Notes under the pieces: generated by a model
Databases searched by the model: none
What the model was told of the DNA's origin: nothing
Seen by the model: only the letters and a program-made list of their open reading frames with translations
In this document: positions 7,444 to 16,017 of the stretch, in pieces
Layout of the letters: each line of letters opens with the position of its first letter
Position numbering within the stretch: the first letter of the stretch is position 1
Program-made: the position numbers and the translations under genes
NCBI GenBank assembly: GCA_041686955.1
Contig: JAWLCV010000058.1
Span: 1 to 24,708 of the forward strand
Reading direction: 5' to 3'
From: UBA7803 sp041686955
GTDB taxonomy: Bacteria; Pseudomonadota; Gammaproteobacteria; Pseudomonadales; Azotimanducaceae
Length of the DNA: 24,708 nt

Positions 7444-8826
7444 ATGTCCAAGACACCCACACGGCGTACGGCCCTGGCCGCCGGGCCCATTCTCGCACTG
7501 TTGGCAGGCTACCTCATGCTGTCGGGCGGATTTCCCACCGCCGCCGCGGCGACCCTGGGGATCACCGTGCTGTGCGTGGTGTGGTGGGTGTTCGAGCCCA
7601 TCCCCATCCCCGCCACCTCGCTCTTGCCTTTGGCGCTGTTGCCGCTCTTCGGGGTGGTATCCCCCCGGGACATCGGCAGCGCCTACGGCCACCCGCTGAT
7701 CCTGCTGCTGCTCGGCGGCTTCGTGCTCTCCACGGCGCTGGCGCGCAGCGGCGCGCACCGGCGCATCGCCCTGACCATGGTACGGGCGTTCGGCGGCACC
7801 AGCAGCCGCCGTCTGGTGTTCGGCTTTCTCGCCGCCTCGGCGGTGCTCAGCATGTGGATCTCCAATACCGCCACCACCCTGATGCTGCTGCCGGTGGCGT
7901 TGGCGGTGCTGGAGAAATCCGAGGATCCGGAGCTCGCCAAGCCGCTGCTGCTCGGCATCGCCTACGCCGCCAGCATCGGCGGCATCGGCACCCCCATCGG
8001 CACCCCGCCCAACGTGATCTTCATGGGCGTGTACGAGCAGCAGGTGGGCGAGCGCATCACCTTCGCCGGCTGGATGGCCTGGGGCGTCCCGGTGGTGCTG
8101 GTGTTCCTGCCGATCGTCGGCTTCTACCTGACCCGCCGCGTCGGCCGTCACCCGGCGCCCCCGGTTCCCGAGGTGGGCGCCTGGCGCCCCGAGGAGGTGC
8201 GCGTTCTGCTGGTGTTCGCCGCCACGGCCCTGCTCTGGATGACCCGCCAGGAGCCGCTGGGCGGCTGGTCGGCGCTCCTCGGCGTGAAGTACTCCGCCGA
8301 CTACATGGTGGCGTTTCTGGCCGTGGTGGCGCTCTTCCTGATCCCCAACGGCCGGGGCGAGAAGCTGCTGGACTGGGACACCGCCAGCCGCATTCCCTGG
8401 GGCATGCTGATCCTGTTCGGCGCCGGTATCGCCATCGCCGAGGGCTTCACCCAGTCCGGCTTGAGCGAGACCATCGGCACCCTGCTCTCCGGTCTGGCGG
8501 GCCTGAACGTGCTGGTCATCATGGCCTGCATCTGCCTCGCCGTCACCTTCCTCACCGAGACCACGAGCAACACGGCCACCACCGCCCTGCTCATGCCCAT
8601 CCTGGCCGCCGGGGCCATGGGCGCTGGGATCGATCCCAAGCTGTTCATGGTGCCGGCGGCCATGAGCGCCTCCTGCGCCTTCATGCTACCCGTGGCCACG
8701 GCCCCCAACGTCATCGTCTACTCCACCAGCCGGTTCACCGTGGAGGAGATGGCCAGAGAGGGCCTGGCACTCAATCTCATCGGCGTCGCGGTCATCGCCA
8801 GCCTCTGCTACCTGTTGCTCGGCTAA
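7444..8826 (+). CDS. DASS/SLC13-family sodium-coupled carboxylate transporter
   Basis: A 460-residue inner-membrane transporter. The two inverted-repeat signature motifs of the divalent anion:Na+ symporter family are present: ISNTATT (SNT at 140-142) and TSNTATT (SNT at 375-377). Each is followed by a glycine/proline-rich loop (IGGIGTPIGTPPNVIF and MLPVATAPNVIVY). About eleven hydrophobic helices are visible. Family members import succinate, malate, citrate or sulfate; the sequence alone does not tell which. The ATG at 7444 is the first Met giving the expected cytoplasmic N-terminus; the ribosome-binding site is weak. The last 141 bases overlap the convergent aminopeptidase reading frame. Confidence 0.9.
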   Translation: MSKTPTRRTALAAGPILALLAGYLMLSGGFPTAAAATLGITVLCVVWWVFEPIPIPATSLLPLALLPLFGVVSPRDIGSAYGHPLILLLLGGFVLSTALARSGAHRRIALTMVRAFGGTSSRRLVFGFLAASAVLSMWISNTATTLMLLPVALAVLEKSEDPELAKPLLLGIAYAASIGGIGTPIGTPPNVIFMGVYEQQVGERITFAGWMAWGVPVVLVFLPIVGFYLTRRVGRHPAPPVPEVGAWRPEEVRVLLVFAATALLWMTRQEPLGGWSALLGVKYSADYMVAFLAVVALFLIPNGRGEKLLDWDTASRIPWGMLILFGAGIAIAEGFTQSGLSETIGTLLSGLAGLNVLVIMACICLAVTFLTETTSNTATTALLMPILAAGAMGAGIDPKLFMVPAAMSASCAFMLPVATAPNVIVYSTSRFTVEEMAREGLALNLIGVAVIASLCYLLLG

Positions 8827-9900
8827 CGCCTCGAGGCGCCGGGCCCGCTCTTCGCCGGGAAGCTGCGCCAGCGCCTCGACCCGGCCGAAGAACGCCCCCC
8901 AGTCGCCGCCGGCGGCGGCGAACACCCGCGCGAAGGCCGGCACCAGATGCTCGTAGGTGGCGATGGAAACCAGCCGGGCATTGTTCAGATCAGCCATCAG
9001 GAAGTCGAACCGCCCGTAGGCGAGCTCGTCGCGTGCCCGGGCGTAGCACGCCTGGGCCGCCCGAAGGCTCAGTTGCTTGCGCACGCGCTTCTCCCATGCC
9101 GGACGGCCGCTCTGGTAGATGCTCGAAAGCACCGCCCGGGTGCGGTCCAGCAGGGTGAGCACGCGCCGGCGCATGCGCCACAGCTCGTGCTGGCCTTGGA
9201 GCAGCTCGGTCTCGCCCCGGGCGTCCAGCCAGGCCGCCAGTCCCTGCCGGCCCACGAACGTGGCGAACGATTCGTTGAAGGCGACGTCACCGGTGACCCA
9301 CACGGCGCCGTGGGCCAGCTCGTGAAACAGCAGCTCCGCCAGGTCCGGCTCGGGCCAGGTGACGAACGAGCTGAGCAGCGGATCGGCGAACCAGCCGAGG
9401 GTGGAGTAGGCGGGAACGGCGCCGACGAAGGTCTCGTAGCCCTGCTGCCGCAGCCGCTCCGCCTGGCGCAGCGCCCGCTCCTGGTCGAAGTAGCCGCGAT
9501 AGGGCGCGCAGCCGACCAACGGATAGCACCAGCGGAACGGCTCGAGGGACAACCGCGGGGCCGCGAACACGTTCCACACCACGGCGGGCCGCGCCAGATC
9601 CACGTACGTGCGGTAGCGGTCGTCCAACGGAAGCCCCAGCTCCTCGTCGGCGAAGGCCAGCACCCGCTGGCTGTAATCGAGCCGCCGGTAGAGCAGGGAC
9701 GGCCGCGCATCAGGCTCGCGTGCGGCCGCCAGGTCCGCCATCACCTCGGGCACCGGCTCCCGGGCCCGGAGCACGCCGAGCTGCCCCAGGGCCAGGTGCG
9801 AGTAGTAGCCCAGGGTCTCGCAGCCCGCCGCCATGACCAGCGCCAGCATGAGCACGGCCCGCAACGCCCGCCGCAGGTACCGGGAAACGGTAGAATGCAT
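8686..9900 (-). CDS. Predicted aminopeptidase-like lipoprotein (zinc metallopeptidase, DUF2265 type)
   Basis: A 404-residue envelope protein. It starts with a lipoprotein signal: basic residues, a hydrophobic stretch and lipobox AAGC, with the acylated Cys at residue 27. A zinc-metallopeptidase motif HELAH (193-197) and a downstream NESF (209-212), which would supply the third ligand, are both intact. The pattern SLLYRRLDYSQRVLAFADEELGLP and YSTLGWFADPLLSSF fits a family of predicted aminopeptidases widespread in proteobacteria; the substrate is not established. The conserved part appears to end near RRLEALAEQQ (about residue 355). The last 46 residues lie antisense to the 3' end of the transporter gene, are low in predicted structure (GDDRDADEIE, GGVDDDVGGRGHG) and may be a read-through tail. 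Confidence 0.85.
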   Translation of the reverse strand: MHSTVSRYLRRALRAVLMLALVMAAGCETLGYYSHLALGQLGVLRAREPVPEVMADLAAAREPDARPSLLYRRLDYSQRVLAFADEELGLPLDDRYRTYVDLARPAVVWNVFAAPRLSLEPFRWCYPLVGCAPYRGYFDQERALRQAERLRQQGYETFVGAVPAYSTLGWFADPLLSSFVTWPEPDLAELLFHELAHGAVWVTGDVAFNESFATFVGRQGLAAWLDARGETELLQGQHELWRMRRRVLTLLDRTRAVLSSIYQSGRPAWEKRVRKQLSLRAAQACYARARDELAYGRFDFLMADLNNARLVSIATYEHLVPAFARVFAAAGGDWGAFFGRVEALAQLPGEERARRLEALAEQQVAEAGDDRDADEIECQALSGHLLHGEPAGGVDDDVGGRGHG

Positions 9901-9947
9901 CGCGCCATCTTAGGTGATGGGCTCCTCGGTTGGGACAGGGTCGATCA

Positions 9948-10841
9948 ATGCACATCGCTCGCGGCGTGGTCTCGCTGCTGATCATCGGATTGAACACGCT
10001 CGTCTGCTGCGTGCCGCTCTACCTGCTCGGGCTGCTGCGGCTGCTCCTCCCGGGCCGGGCACGGCAGCACGTGGGGTCCTGGATGGATCGCATCATCGAT
10101 CTCTGGGTGGGCATCAATCGGTTGCTGTTCCGGGCCCTTGGCCTGACGCGCATGGAGATCGAGTGGCAGGGCGAAACGGTGCTGCAGCGCGACCGCTGGT
10201 ACCTGGTGATCAGCAATCACCAGAGCTGGGCGGACATCCTGGTGCTGCAGAACTGTCTGTGGGGGCGCATTCCGCCGCTCAAGTTCTTCACCAAGCGTCA
10301 GCTCGTTTGGATACCGCTCTTGGGGCCGGCCATGTGGCTCCTGGGATTCCCCTACGTGCGGCGCGCATCGCCCGAGGAGGCGGCCCGAAACCCGCAGATT
10401 CGCGAGCTCGACCGCCGCACCACCCTGGAAGCCTGCCAGAGCTTCCGCACCCACCCCACCTCGGTGCTCAGCTTTCTCGAGGGCACGCGCTTCACCGCGG
10501 AGAAGCACGCCGCCCAGGAGGCCGGGTTCGAGCACCTGCTGAACCCCAAGCTCGGCGGCGTGTCCTACGTCATCGCGAGCCTCCAGGACCGGCTCCATCG
10601 GGTGCTGGACGTCACCGTGGTGTACCCGGACGGCGTCCCCACCTTCTGGGCGCTCGTGCAGGGACGTTGCCCGCGGGTGCAGGTGCTGGTTCAATGCCTC
10701 GAGCTGCCCGGAGAACTTCGGGAGGCCGCCGACAGCGATGCCGTTCGCGCCCGGCTGCGGCCGTGGATCGATGCGCTCTGGCACGACAAGGACCGGCGCC
10801 TCGCGCGCGCCACCGGCCGGGAGGCCGCGACAGCGAGCTGA
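9948..10841 (+). CDS. PlsC-like acyltransferase (YihG type)
   Basis: A 297-residue membrane-bound glycerolipid acyltransferase. Residues 5-35 form one or two membrane helices. The HX4D catalytic motif is NHQSWAD (H91, D96), preceded by YLVIS, and the substrate-binding motif is EGTR (178-181) in SFLEGTRF. Other conserved features are FFTKRQLVWIPLLGPAMW and NPKLGGVSYVI. The arrangement resembles the E. coli YihG group of 1-acylglycerol-3-phosphate acyltransferases. The ATG at 9948 is chosen over an in-frame TTG at 9930 because GGGACAGGG (9932-9940) lies 7 bases upstream as a ribosome-binding site. The stop overlaps the ATPase start (TGATG), tying lipid acylation to a secretion gene pair. A TAGAAT hexamer at 9891-9896 could be its -10 element, but no clear -35 was found. 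Confidence 0.9.
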   Translation: MHIARGVVSLLIIGLNTLVCCVPLYLLGLLRLLLPGRARQHVGSWMDRIIDLWVGINRLLFRALGLTRMEIEWQGETVLQRDRWYLVISNHQSWADILVLQNCLWGRIPPLKFFTKRQLVWIPLLGPAMWLLGFPYVRRASPEEAARNPQIRELDRRTTLEACQSFRTHPTSVLSFLEGTRFTAEKHAAQEAGFEHLLNPKLGGVSYVIASLQDRLHRVLDVTVVYPDGVPTFWALVQGRCPRVQVLVQCLELPGELREAADSDAVRARLRPWIDALWHDKDRRLARATGREAATAS

Positions 10842-12568
10842 TGTACGAAAGTCACTTCAATCTGAACCAGACGCCGTTCTCCATCGCTCCGGATCCGGCG
10901 TTCCTCTATCTCAGCGAAGGCCACAAAGAAGCCCTGGCTCACCTGCTGTACGGCTTCTCCCACGGCGGCTTCGTGCTCATCACCGGCGAAGTGGGCACGG
11001 GCAAGACCACCCTGCTGCGCAATCTCGTCAAGCAGACGCCCGAGAACCTGGACGTCGCATTCGTGCTGAATCCCCGGCTCACGGTGCGCGAGCTGCTCGA
11101 GACCCTGTGCGACGAGCTCGGCGTGGACTACCCGGCGGGCCAGAACCACTCCGTGAAGCAGTACATCGACGCCTTGAACCGTCACCTGCTGGCCAGCCAC
11201 CGGAAGGGCCGGGACACGGTGATGATCATCGACGAAGCGCAGAATCTGTCGCCGGCGGTGCTCGAGCAGATCCGCCTGCTCACCAACCTGGAGACGGACA
11301 AGCGCAAGCTGCTGCGAATCATCCTGCTCGGGCAGCCCGAGCTGCTCGAGATGCTCGCCCGCAGCGAGCTGCGCCAGCTCGCCCAGCGCATCACGGCGCG
11401 GTACCACCTCGGCACGCTGAACCGGGAAGACACCTACGCCTACGTGGTGCACCGGCTCACCCGCGCCGGCGGCAGCGGCCACATCTTCAGCCGCAGCGCG
11501 CTGCGCCGCCTGTACCGGATCTCGAAGGGCGTGCCCCGGATCATCAATCTGGTGGCGGATCGCGCCCTGCTCGGCGCCTACGTGCAGGGCCGGCACCGGG
11601 TGTCGGCGCACCTGGTGTCGCGTGCTGCCGGCGAGGTGCTGGGACAGCGCCCGCGGCTGCGCCGCTGGATCGCCACGGGGCTGGTGGCCGCCGGCGCCGC
11701 CGGCGCCGCCTCCGCCTACTTCCTGGTACCCGGAGTCCTGCCCGGCTCGGCACCGCCGCCAGCCGTGGACGAGCCCGCGCCGGCCCACGCCGCGCCGGCC
11801 CGGTCGTCCGCTCCTGCGCCGGTGGCGTCCATCCCGACGCCCGAGATGGCCACACCGGCGACGGCTGCCGCCGTACCGGGCCTCGAGGACGACCCGCCGC
11901 AACCGGCGGTGTCCCCGGCGGGTCCGGGGGAGACCGTTCCCGCCACGGCTGCCGTCACCCTCAGCCAACCCGACATGGCGCCCTTCCAGTCTCAGCGGCT
12001 CGCCTATCAGGCGGTGTTCGAGCGCTGGGGCGCGGACACCAGCGGCTGGGAGAGCGACACCATTCCCTGCAACTTCGCCCCCAGCACCGGGCTGCAGTGC
12101 CTTTCCCGCACCGGAAGCTGGAGCGACATCCGCACGCTGAATCTGCCCGTGGTGCTCGAGCTGTGGGGACAGGGCTCCGCGCCCTTCTACGGCGCGGTGA
12201 CCCGGATGAGCGACGAGGCCCTGGAACTGCACCTGGGAGGCGAGCGCTACCGGATCACCCCGGCGGACCTCCGTGATGCCTGGTTCGGCAGCTACGTCGT
12301 GCTCTGGCAGATGCCGCCGAGCTACCAGGGCACGCTCAAGCGCGGCGACCGCCATCCCTCGGTACGCTGGCTGCGCAGCCAGCTCGAGCATCTCGGCGCC
12401 GGTCCGTTCGAGGCTCGAGACTCCACGCTGTTCGACGCCTCCCTGCAGGATGCGGTGCTGGCATTCCAGCGCCAGGAATCCCTGCTGCCCGACGGGCTGG
12501 TGGGCCCGGCCACCTGGATCAAGCTCGGCGAGCGCCTGGACGCCGACACGCCCAGGCTCGACGGCTAG
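10841..12568 (+). CDS. gspA: GspA/ExeA-type AAA ATPase with C-terminal peptidoglycan-binding domain
   Basis: A 575-residue inner-membrane protein of the type II secretion assembly class. In Aeromonas, ExeA with ExeB inserts the secretin through the peptidoglycan. The N-terminus (MYESHFNLNQTPFSIAPDP) is the family signature. Walker A is GEVGTGKTT (49-57) and Walker B is VMIIDEAQ (127-134). One transmembrane helix follows near 281-304, then a periplasmic Pro/Ala-rich linker. A region (YQAVFERWGADTSGW, then a Cys-containing part with CNFAPSTGLQCL) leads to a peptidoglycan-binding type 1 domain (SVRWLRSQLEHLG to GLVGPATWIKLG). The gene starts within the acyltransferase stop and ends two bases before the GspB-like gene. 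The frame is open upstream to 9914, but that part is a shadow. No other secretion genes are in the window. Confidence 0.9.
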   Translation: MYESHFNLNQTPFSIAPDPAFLYLSEGHKEALAHLLYGFSHGGFVLITGEVGTGKTTLLRNLVKQTPENLDVAFVLNPRLTVRELLETLCDELGVDYPAGQNHSVKQYIDALNRHLLASHRKGRDTVMIIDEAQNLSPAVLEQIRLLTNLETDKRKLLRIILLGQPELLEMLARSELRQLAQRITARYHLGTLNREDTYAYVVHRLTRAGGSGHIFSRSALRRLYRISKGVPRIINLVADRALLGAYVQGRHRVSAHLVSRAAGEVLGQRPRLRRWIATGLVAAGAAGAASAYFLVPGVLPGSAPPPAVDEPAPAHAAPARSSAPAPVASIPTPEMATPATAAAVPGLEDDPPQPAVSPAGPGETVPATAAVTLSQPDMAPFQSQRLAYQAVFERWGADTSGWESDTIPCNFAPSTGLQCLSRTGSWSDIRTLNLPVVLELWGQGSAPFYGAVTRMSDEALELHLGGERYRITPADLRDAWFGSYVVLWQMPPSYQGTLKRGDRHPSVRWLRSQLEHLGAGPFEARDSTLFDASLQDAVLAFQRQESLLPDGLVGPATWIKLGERLDADTPRLDG

Positions 12569-12570
12569 CC

Positions 12571-13185
12571 ATGAGCTTCGTTCTCGAAGCGCTGAAGAAG
12601 CAGGAAGCGGACGCGGACCCGGACGCCGCGGTGTCCCTGGCCCGCGCCGCTGCCCAGACCCGCCGGCACAGGTTGTGGATGGGACTCTTCGCCGCCGCCA
12701 TGGCGGTGAACGTGGCGGTGCTCGTCTGGGTGCTGATCCCCCCGGGAGCTCCCGCGCCCGTCGGCTCGCCGGTCGGCGAGCCCGGCGAGCCGGTGGCGGA
12801 GCTCGCGGCCGCGGCGCCAGGCCTCGAGCGGCCCGCCGCCACGAAACCGCCCTCCCCCGAACCTGCCGCTCCGGCACCCGCGGCCGGTCCCGCCACGGCC
12901 GACCCGGCGCCGTCCGCACCCGCCCCGGCGCGCCCACTCCGCCGTGTCAGCCTCGGAGCGCTGCCCGAGCCCGTGCGGCGGCGCTTTCCGGGTATCGCAT
13001 TCTCCACCCACATCTACTCCGAAGATCCGGAACTGCGGGCCATCGTCGCCAATGGCAACCGGCTTCAGGAGGGCGACCGGGTGCGCGGGCTGCTGATCGA
13101 GGAGATCACCGAGTCGGGCGTGGTGCTGGCGTTCGAGGACTACCTGGTGGAGGTGCCGCTGGCGCTGGAGTGGGAGGCGCTGTAG
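12571..13185 (+). CDS. gspB: GspB/ExeB-like type II secretion accessory protein
   Basis: A 204-residue bitopic inner-membrane protein, partner of GspA/ExeA. MSFVLEALKKQEAD is the classic GspB N-terminal cytoplasmic motif. A single transmembrane helix spans about 37-57. A long Ala/Pro-rich periplasmic linker (57-140) follows, and then a T2SSB-type domain at about 145-204 (SLGALPEPVRRRFPGIAFSTHIYSEDPELRAIV, shown here only by its family features of a conserved N-rich turn, GNRLQEGD, and the closing beta hairpin). It begins two bases after the GspA stop and so belongs to the same transcript. The end lies six bases from the convergent HD-GYP gene. Confidence 0.88.
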   Translation: MSFVLEALKKQEADADPDAAVSLARAAAQTRRHRLWMGLFAAAMAVNVAVLVWVLIPPGAPAPVGSPVGEPGEPVAELAAAAPGLERPAATKPPSPEPAAPAPAAGPATADPAPSAPAPARPLRRVSLGALPEPVRRRFPGIAFSTHIYSEDPELRAIVANGNRLQEGDRVRGLLIEEITESGVVLAFEDYLVEVPLALEWEAL

Positions 13186-13191
13186 CCGGGC

Positions 13192-15126
13192 TCAGACGGC
13201 CTGGCGGATTCCCCGGAAGCGGCCGGTCTCGGTGCGGGCATAGATGCGCGCGTCGATGAAGACCTGCAGGATGTCCCCGTCCACCAGCCCTTTGCGCGCC
13301 TCGTCCGAAAGGACCTCCAGGGCCGTTTCCACACTCATGGCGGACTTGTACGGCCGGTCCATGGCGGTGAGGGCGTCATAGATGTCGCAGATGGTCATGA
13401 CCCGGCTGGCCAGCGGGATCTGCTCCCCGGCGAGACCGTCGGGGTAACCGCTGCCGTCGAGCTTCTCGTGATGGGCACCGGCGATCTCCGGCACCCGGGC
13501 CAGCTCCGGCGGCCACGGGAGCACGGCCAGGAACTCCCGGGTGTGGGTGACGTGGGACTCGATCTCCCGGCGCTCCTCGGGGGTGAGGCTGCCCCGGCGC
13601 ACCGACAGGGCGGCGAGGTCGGTGTCGCTGATCAGGCCGTCCCGGGTGCCGTCGAGCTCGAGAAACGCGTATTCCCGCACGGTGCGCAGATGGGCGAAGT
13701 CGCCTTCGTCCAGGGGGCTCGGCCGGTTGGCCACGGTGACGAGCTGAAAGTACTGGTCCAGCAGGTTGAGCTCGTTCTCGAGCTCCCGGTGCAGGCGCCG
13801 GCGGGCCACCTGAATATCCTCACGCGCGTGGTGCAGCATGGCCAGCTCCCGCTCCACCGTGCGGCGGCGCAAGCGCTCCTTCTGCAGCTCGATGCGATAG
13901 CGGATCAGCTCCAGGCGCTCGTCGGTGAGCTTGTTTGCCTTGAGCAGAACGCTCTCCCGAACGCCGATCTTGCCGAAGTCGTGCAGCAGCGCAGCGTAAC
14001 GCACCTCCCGGACGTGCTCCGGCGAGAACGCCAGGGACCGGAACCGCGACTGGCCCGATGCCGGCAGCGCCTGGAGCAGCGCCACCGTGGTCTCCGCCAC
14101 CCGGAACGAGTGCCCGCTGGTGGAGGGATCACGCTTCTCGATGGTCTTGACGGACGCCTGAACGAAGCCCTCGAACAACTGGTGGACGTCGCGAATCAGG
14201 GCGTTCTTCTGCAGTGACACGGCGGCCTGGCTCGCCACCGCCCGCAGCAGCTCGCCGATCTCTTCGCCGAAAGGCACGGGCTCGTCCTCCACGGGGTCGA
14301 GCCGATTGATGAACTGCAGCACGCCGACGATCTTCTCCCGGTGATCGCGCATGGGGATCACCAGCATGGAGCGGGTCCGGTAGCCCATCTCCTGGTCGAA
14401 CGAGCGGTTGAAGGTGTAGGGCCGGCCGGGCGGAATCTCGTAGACGTCAGCGATGTCCAGGGTCTCGCCCGAGAGTGCCACGTAGCCCGCCAGCGAGGTG
14501 GGGGTGATGGGCAGCCGGGCTTCCACGAAAGGCACCTTCACCCGGTCGTTCTGGGCCAGCTTGAACACCAGCTCCGGCTGCTCGCCTTCTTCGTCCACCA
14601 GGTACAGCGAGCCGGCTTCGCAGCCGGCGAGCCGCCGGGCCTCCCGCAGGATGGTCTCCAGCAGCTCCGGAAACTCCATGCGCATGGACAGCGACAGCGC
14701 GATGTCGGAGAGCTGTCGCATGCGGTCGCGGCGGGCGGCGACTTCCCGGTGCAGGGCGAGAATTTTTCTGTTGCGCCGCCACTGCTCGCCGGCGTGAGCC
14801 ACCAGGGGCCCCAGCACCTCCGGGCTCGCGGCCGGGGGCAGCACCAGATCGGCGCCGTCACGGGCTCGGGTGGTGACGATCAGCGCGTGGGGAAAGCGTC
14901 GCCTCAGGGCATCGGCCGCCTGGCCATCCGGCACCAGGGCGAGCGCCACGCCTTCGTCCACGGAATCGTCGTTGGCAAGCTCCAGGATCGACCAGCCGTA
15001 GGCGTGGGCGCAGTCACGCAGAGCGGCCGCGACCTCGCCGTGGGCGGCAGGCAACGCCAGGCCTGGAGAGGGGCTTGTCTGGGGCGACTTCACCGGGATC
15101 GTGCACCGCGCGTAGCTGACCCCCAC
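13192..15126 (-). CDS. GAF plus HD-GYP protein, probable c-di-GMP phosphodiesterase, with insertion in the HD-GYP domain
   Basis: A 644-residue protein. Residues 1-120 are variable and could be a degenerate receiver. A helix at 115-145 leads to a GAF domain at about 150-305. The HD-GYP domain spans about 325-640: H339 in TSGHSFRVAE, the HD pair in HDFGKIGV (382-389), HH in HHEKLDGSGYPDGL (552-565) and DIYDALTAMDRPYK (581-594). These residues match metal and c-di-GMP binding positions in the family, so hydrolysis of c-di-GMP is likely. Between HDFGKIGV and the next helix there are about 110 extra residues (about 405-515), mostly charged and helical. They are flanked by two similar segments, NKLTDERLELI and GSLTPEERREI. 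The start is uncertain: the GTG at 15126 is the farthest upstream and no ATG occurs before residue 136. Confidence 0.87.
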   Translation of the reverse strand: MGVSYARCTIPVKSPQTSPSPGLALPAAHGEVAAALRDCAHAYGWSILELANDDSVDEGVALALVPDGQAADALRRRFPHALIVTTRARDGADLVLPPAASPEVLGPLVAHAGEQWRRNRKILALHREVAARRDRMRQLSDIALSLSMRMEFPELLETILREARRLAGCEAGSLYLVDEEGEQPELVFKLAQNDRVKVPFVEARLPITPTSLAGYVALSGETLDIADVYEIPPGRPYTFNRSFDQEMGYRTRSMLVIPMRDHREKIVGVLQFINRLDPVEDEPVPFGEEIGELLRAVASQAAVSLQKNALIRDVHQLFEGFVQASVKTIEKRDPSTSGHSFRVAETTVALLQALPASGQSRFRSLAFSPEHVREVRYAALLHDFGKIGVRESVLLKANKLTDERLELIRYRIELQKERLRRRTVERELAMLHHAREDIQVARRRLHRELENELNLLDQYFQLVTVANRPSPLDEGDFAHLRTVREYAFLELDGTRDGLISDTDLAALSVRRGSLTPEERREIESHVTHTREFLAVLPWPPELARVPEIAGAHHEKLDGSGYPDGLAGEQIPLASRVMTICDIYDALTAMDRPYKSAMSVETALEVLSDEARKGLVDGDILQVFIDARIYARTETGRFRGIRQAV

Positions 15127-15214
15127 AGTATGGCGGTCGCTGCACGATGGTTACCGGACCCACGTCACACCCTGGGTGCGCCGCGGCCTACCTGCGGCCC
15201 ACGCGGCCCCGGGA

Positions 15215-15967
15215 TCAGAGGCTAGCCGACGCGGAGAGGTTGGCGAGCTGGCGCTCGATGTCCGCCAGCCGGGAATTGAGCTGCAGCCGGTAGGCGTCGA
15301 TGGCCGCAACGGCCTCGGCGTTCTCCTCCACCCGGCTGGCGAGCCCCGACTGCAGCCGGGCCACACCCTGCTGGGCCGTGTTCACCCGATCCACCAGGTC
15401 GCGCTGGCTGCGCACCACCTGCTCGAGCTGCATCTGCACGTTGGTGAGCTCGTCCACCACCTGCTGCTGGCGCTCGAAGGCGCTCTCGTGGCGCCCCAGA
15501 GTGCCCTGGATGTCCTGGGCGGTGCTCTGCAGGCGGGCGATGGACTGTTGGATCGACTTGATCGAGCGTTGGTTGTCCTCGATCCACTTCTTGTTGCGAT
15601 CGTTGGAGACGGCCCAGAGCTTGCGGATTTCCGACTCCCAGAAGTTGATCTGCTCGCTGGTGGCCTCACCGGTCTCGGTGAGCGCCTCATCCGTCACCCG
15701 AAGCCGGTCCTCCAGAACCGCGATGCGGGCGCTGGCCTGCTCCAGCGCCTGGTTGCCGGCCTGCAGGCGCTGGTGCTGCTCGGCGATGAACCAGCCCGCC
15801 ACCACGAGTCCGGCCACCAGCACCGCGAGGATGAGGGTGTTGCCCAGCCCCCGCCCCGGCGCCCGGCCCTCTGCGCTGCGGCGGCGCGTCGTGGTGGCGG
15901 CGCGCCGGCGTCCTGCCACGTCGTCGGGGCGGGTGGAGATGGATCCGTTTCCGGGACGGTCGGCCAT
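15215..15967 (-). CDS. Membrane-anchored coiled-coil protein of unknown function
   Basis: A 250-residue protein with a basic, Arg-rich cytoplasmic N-terminus (1-40, including RRRAATTTRRR), one transmembrane helix at about 42-62 (NTLILAVLVAGLVVAGWFIA), and then a long region rich in Q, E, R, L and A with heptad-like spacing. This region would be periplasmic if the positive-inside rule holds. It resembles envelope or division-associated coiled-coil proteins in general, but I do not recognise a family. An in-frame ATG at 15973 also exists. The ATG at 15967 is preferred because the AGGA motif is then 6 bases upstream rather than directly adjacent. A TATAAT hexamer lies upstream at 16002-16007, and the gene appears to be monocistronic. 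Confidence 0.75.
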   Translation of the reverse strand: MADRPGNGSISTRPDDVAGRRRAATTTRRRSAEGRAPGRGLGNTLILAVLVAGLVVAGWFIAEQHQRLQAGNQALEQASARIAVLEDRLRVTDEALTETGEATSEQINFWESEIRKLWAVSNDRNKKWIEDNQRSIKSIQQSIARLQSTAQDIQGTLGRHESAFERQQQVVDELTNVQMQLEQVVRSQRDLVDRVNTAQQGVARLQSGLASRVEENAEAVAAIDAYRLQLNSRLADIERQLANLSASASL

Positions 15968-16001
15968 GAACATTCCTCGCGATTGCTGCCAGCGGGGGTC
16001 G

Positions 16002-16007
16002 ATTATA
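16002..16007 (-). promoter_or_regulatory. Candidate -10 element for the coiled-coil gene
   Basis: A perfect TATAAT on the minus strand lies about 35 bases before the ATG at 15967, suitably placed for a short leader. No good -35 hexamer lies 16-18 bases upstream; that space is occupied by the terminator-like hairpin at 16018-16041. The promoter is suggested, not shown. Confidence 0.4.
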
Positions 16008-16017
16008 GACGTGATGA

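Noticed and set aside
5984..7498. Upstream extension of the importer ATPase frame to 7498
   Set aside because: The extension is an Arg/Pro/Ala-rich shadow of sbcB. The conserved ATPase begins at 5983.
7393..8151. Upstream extension of the sbcB frame to 8151
   Set aside because: The added residues are His/Gln/Gly-rich and lie antisense to the transporter gene. The conserved exonuclease starts at 7392.
9914..10840. Upstream extension of the GspA frame to 9914
   Set aside because: The upstream codons are a shadow of the acyltransferase. The family N-terminus begins at 10841.
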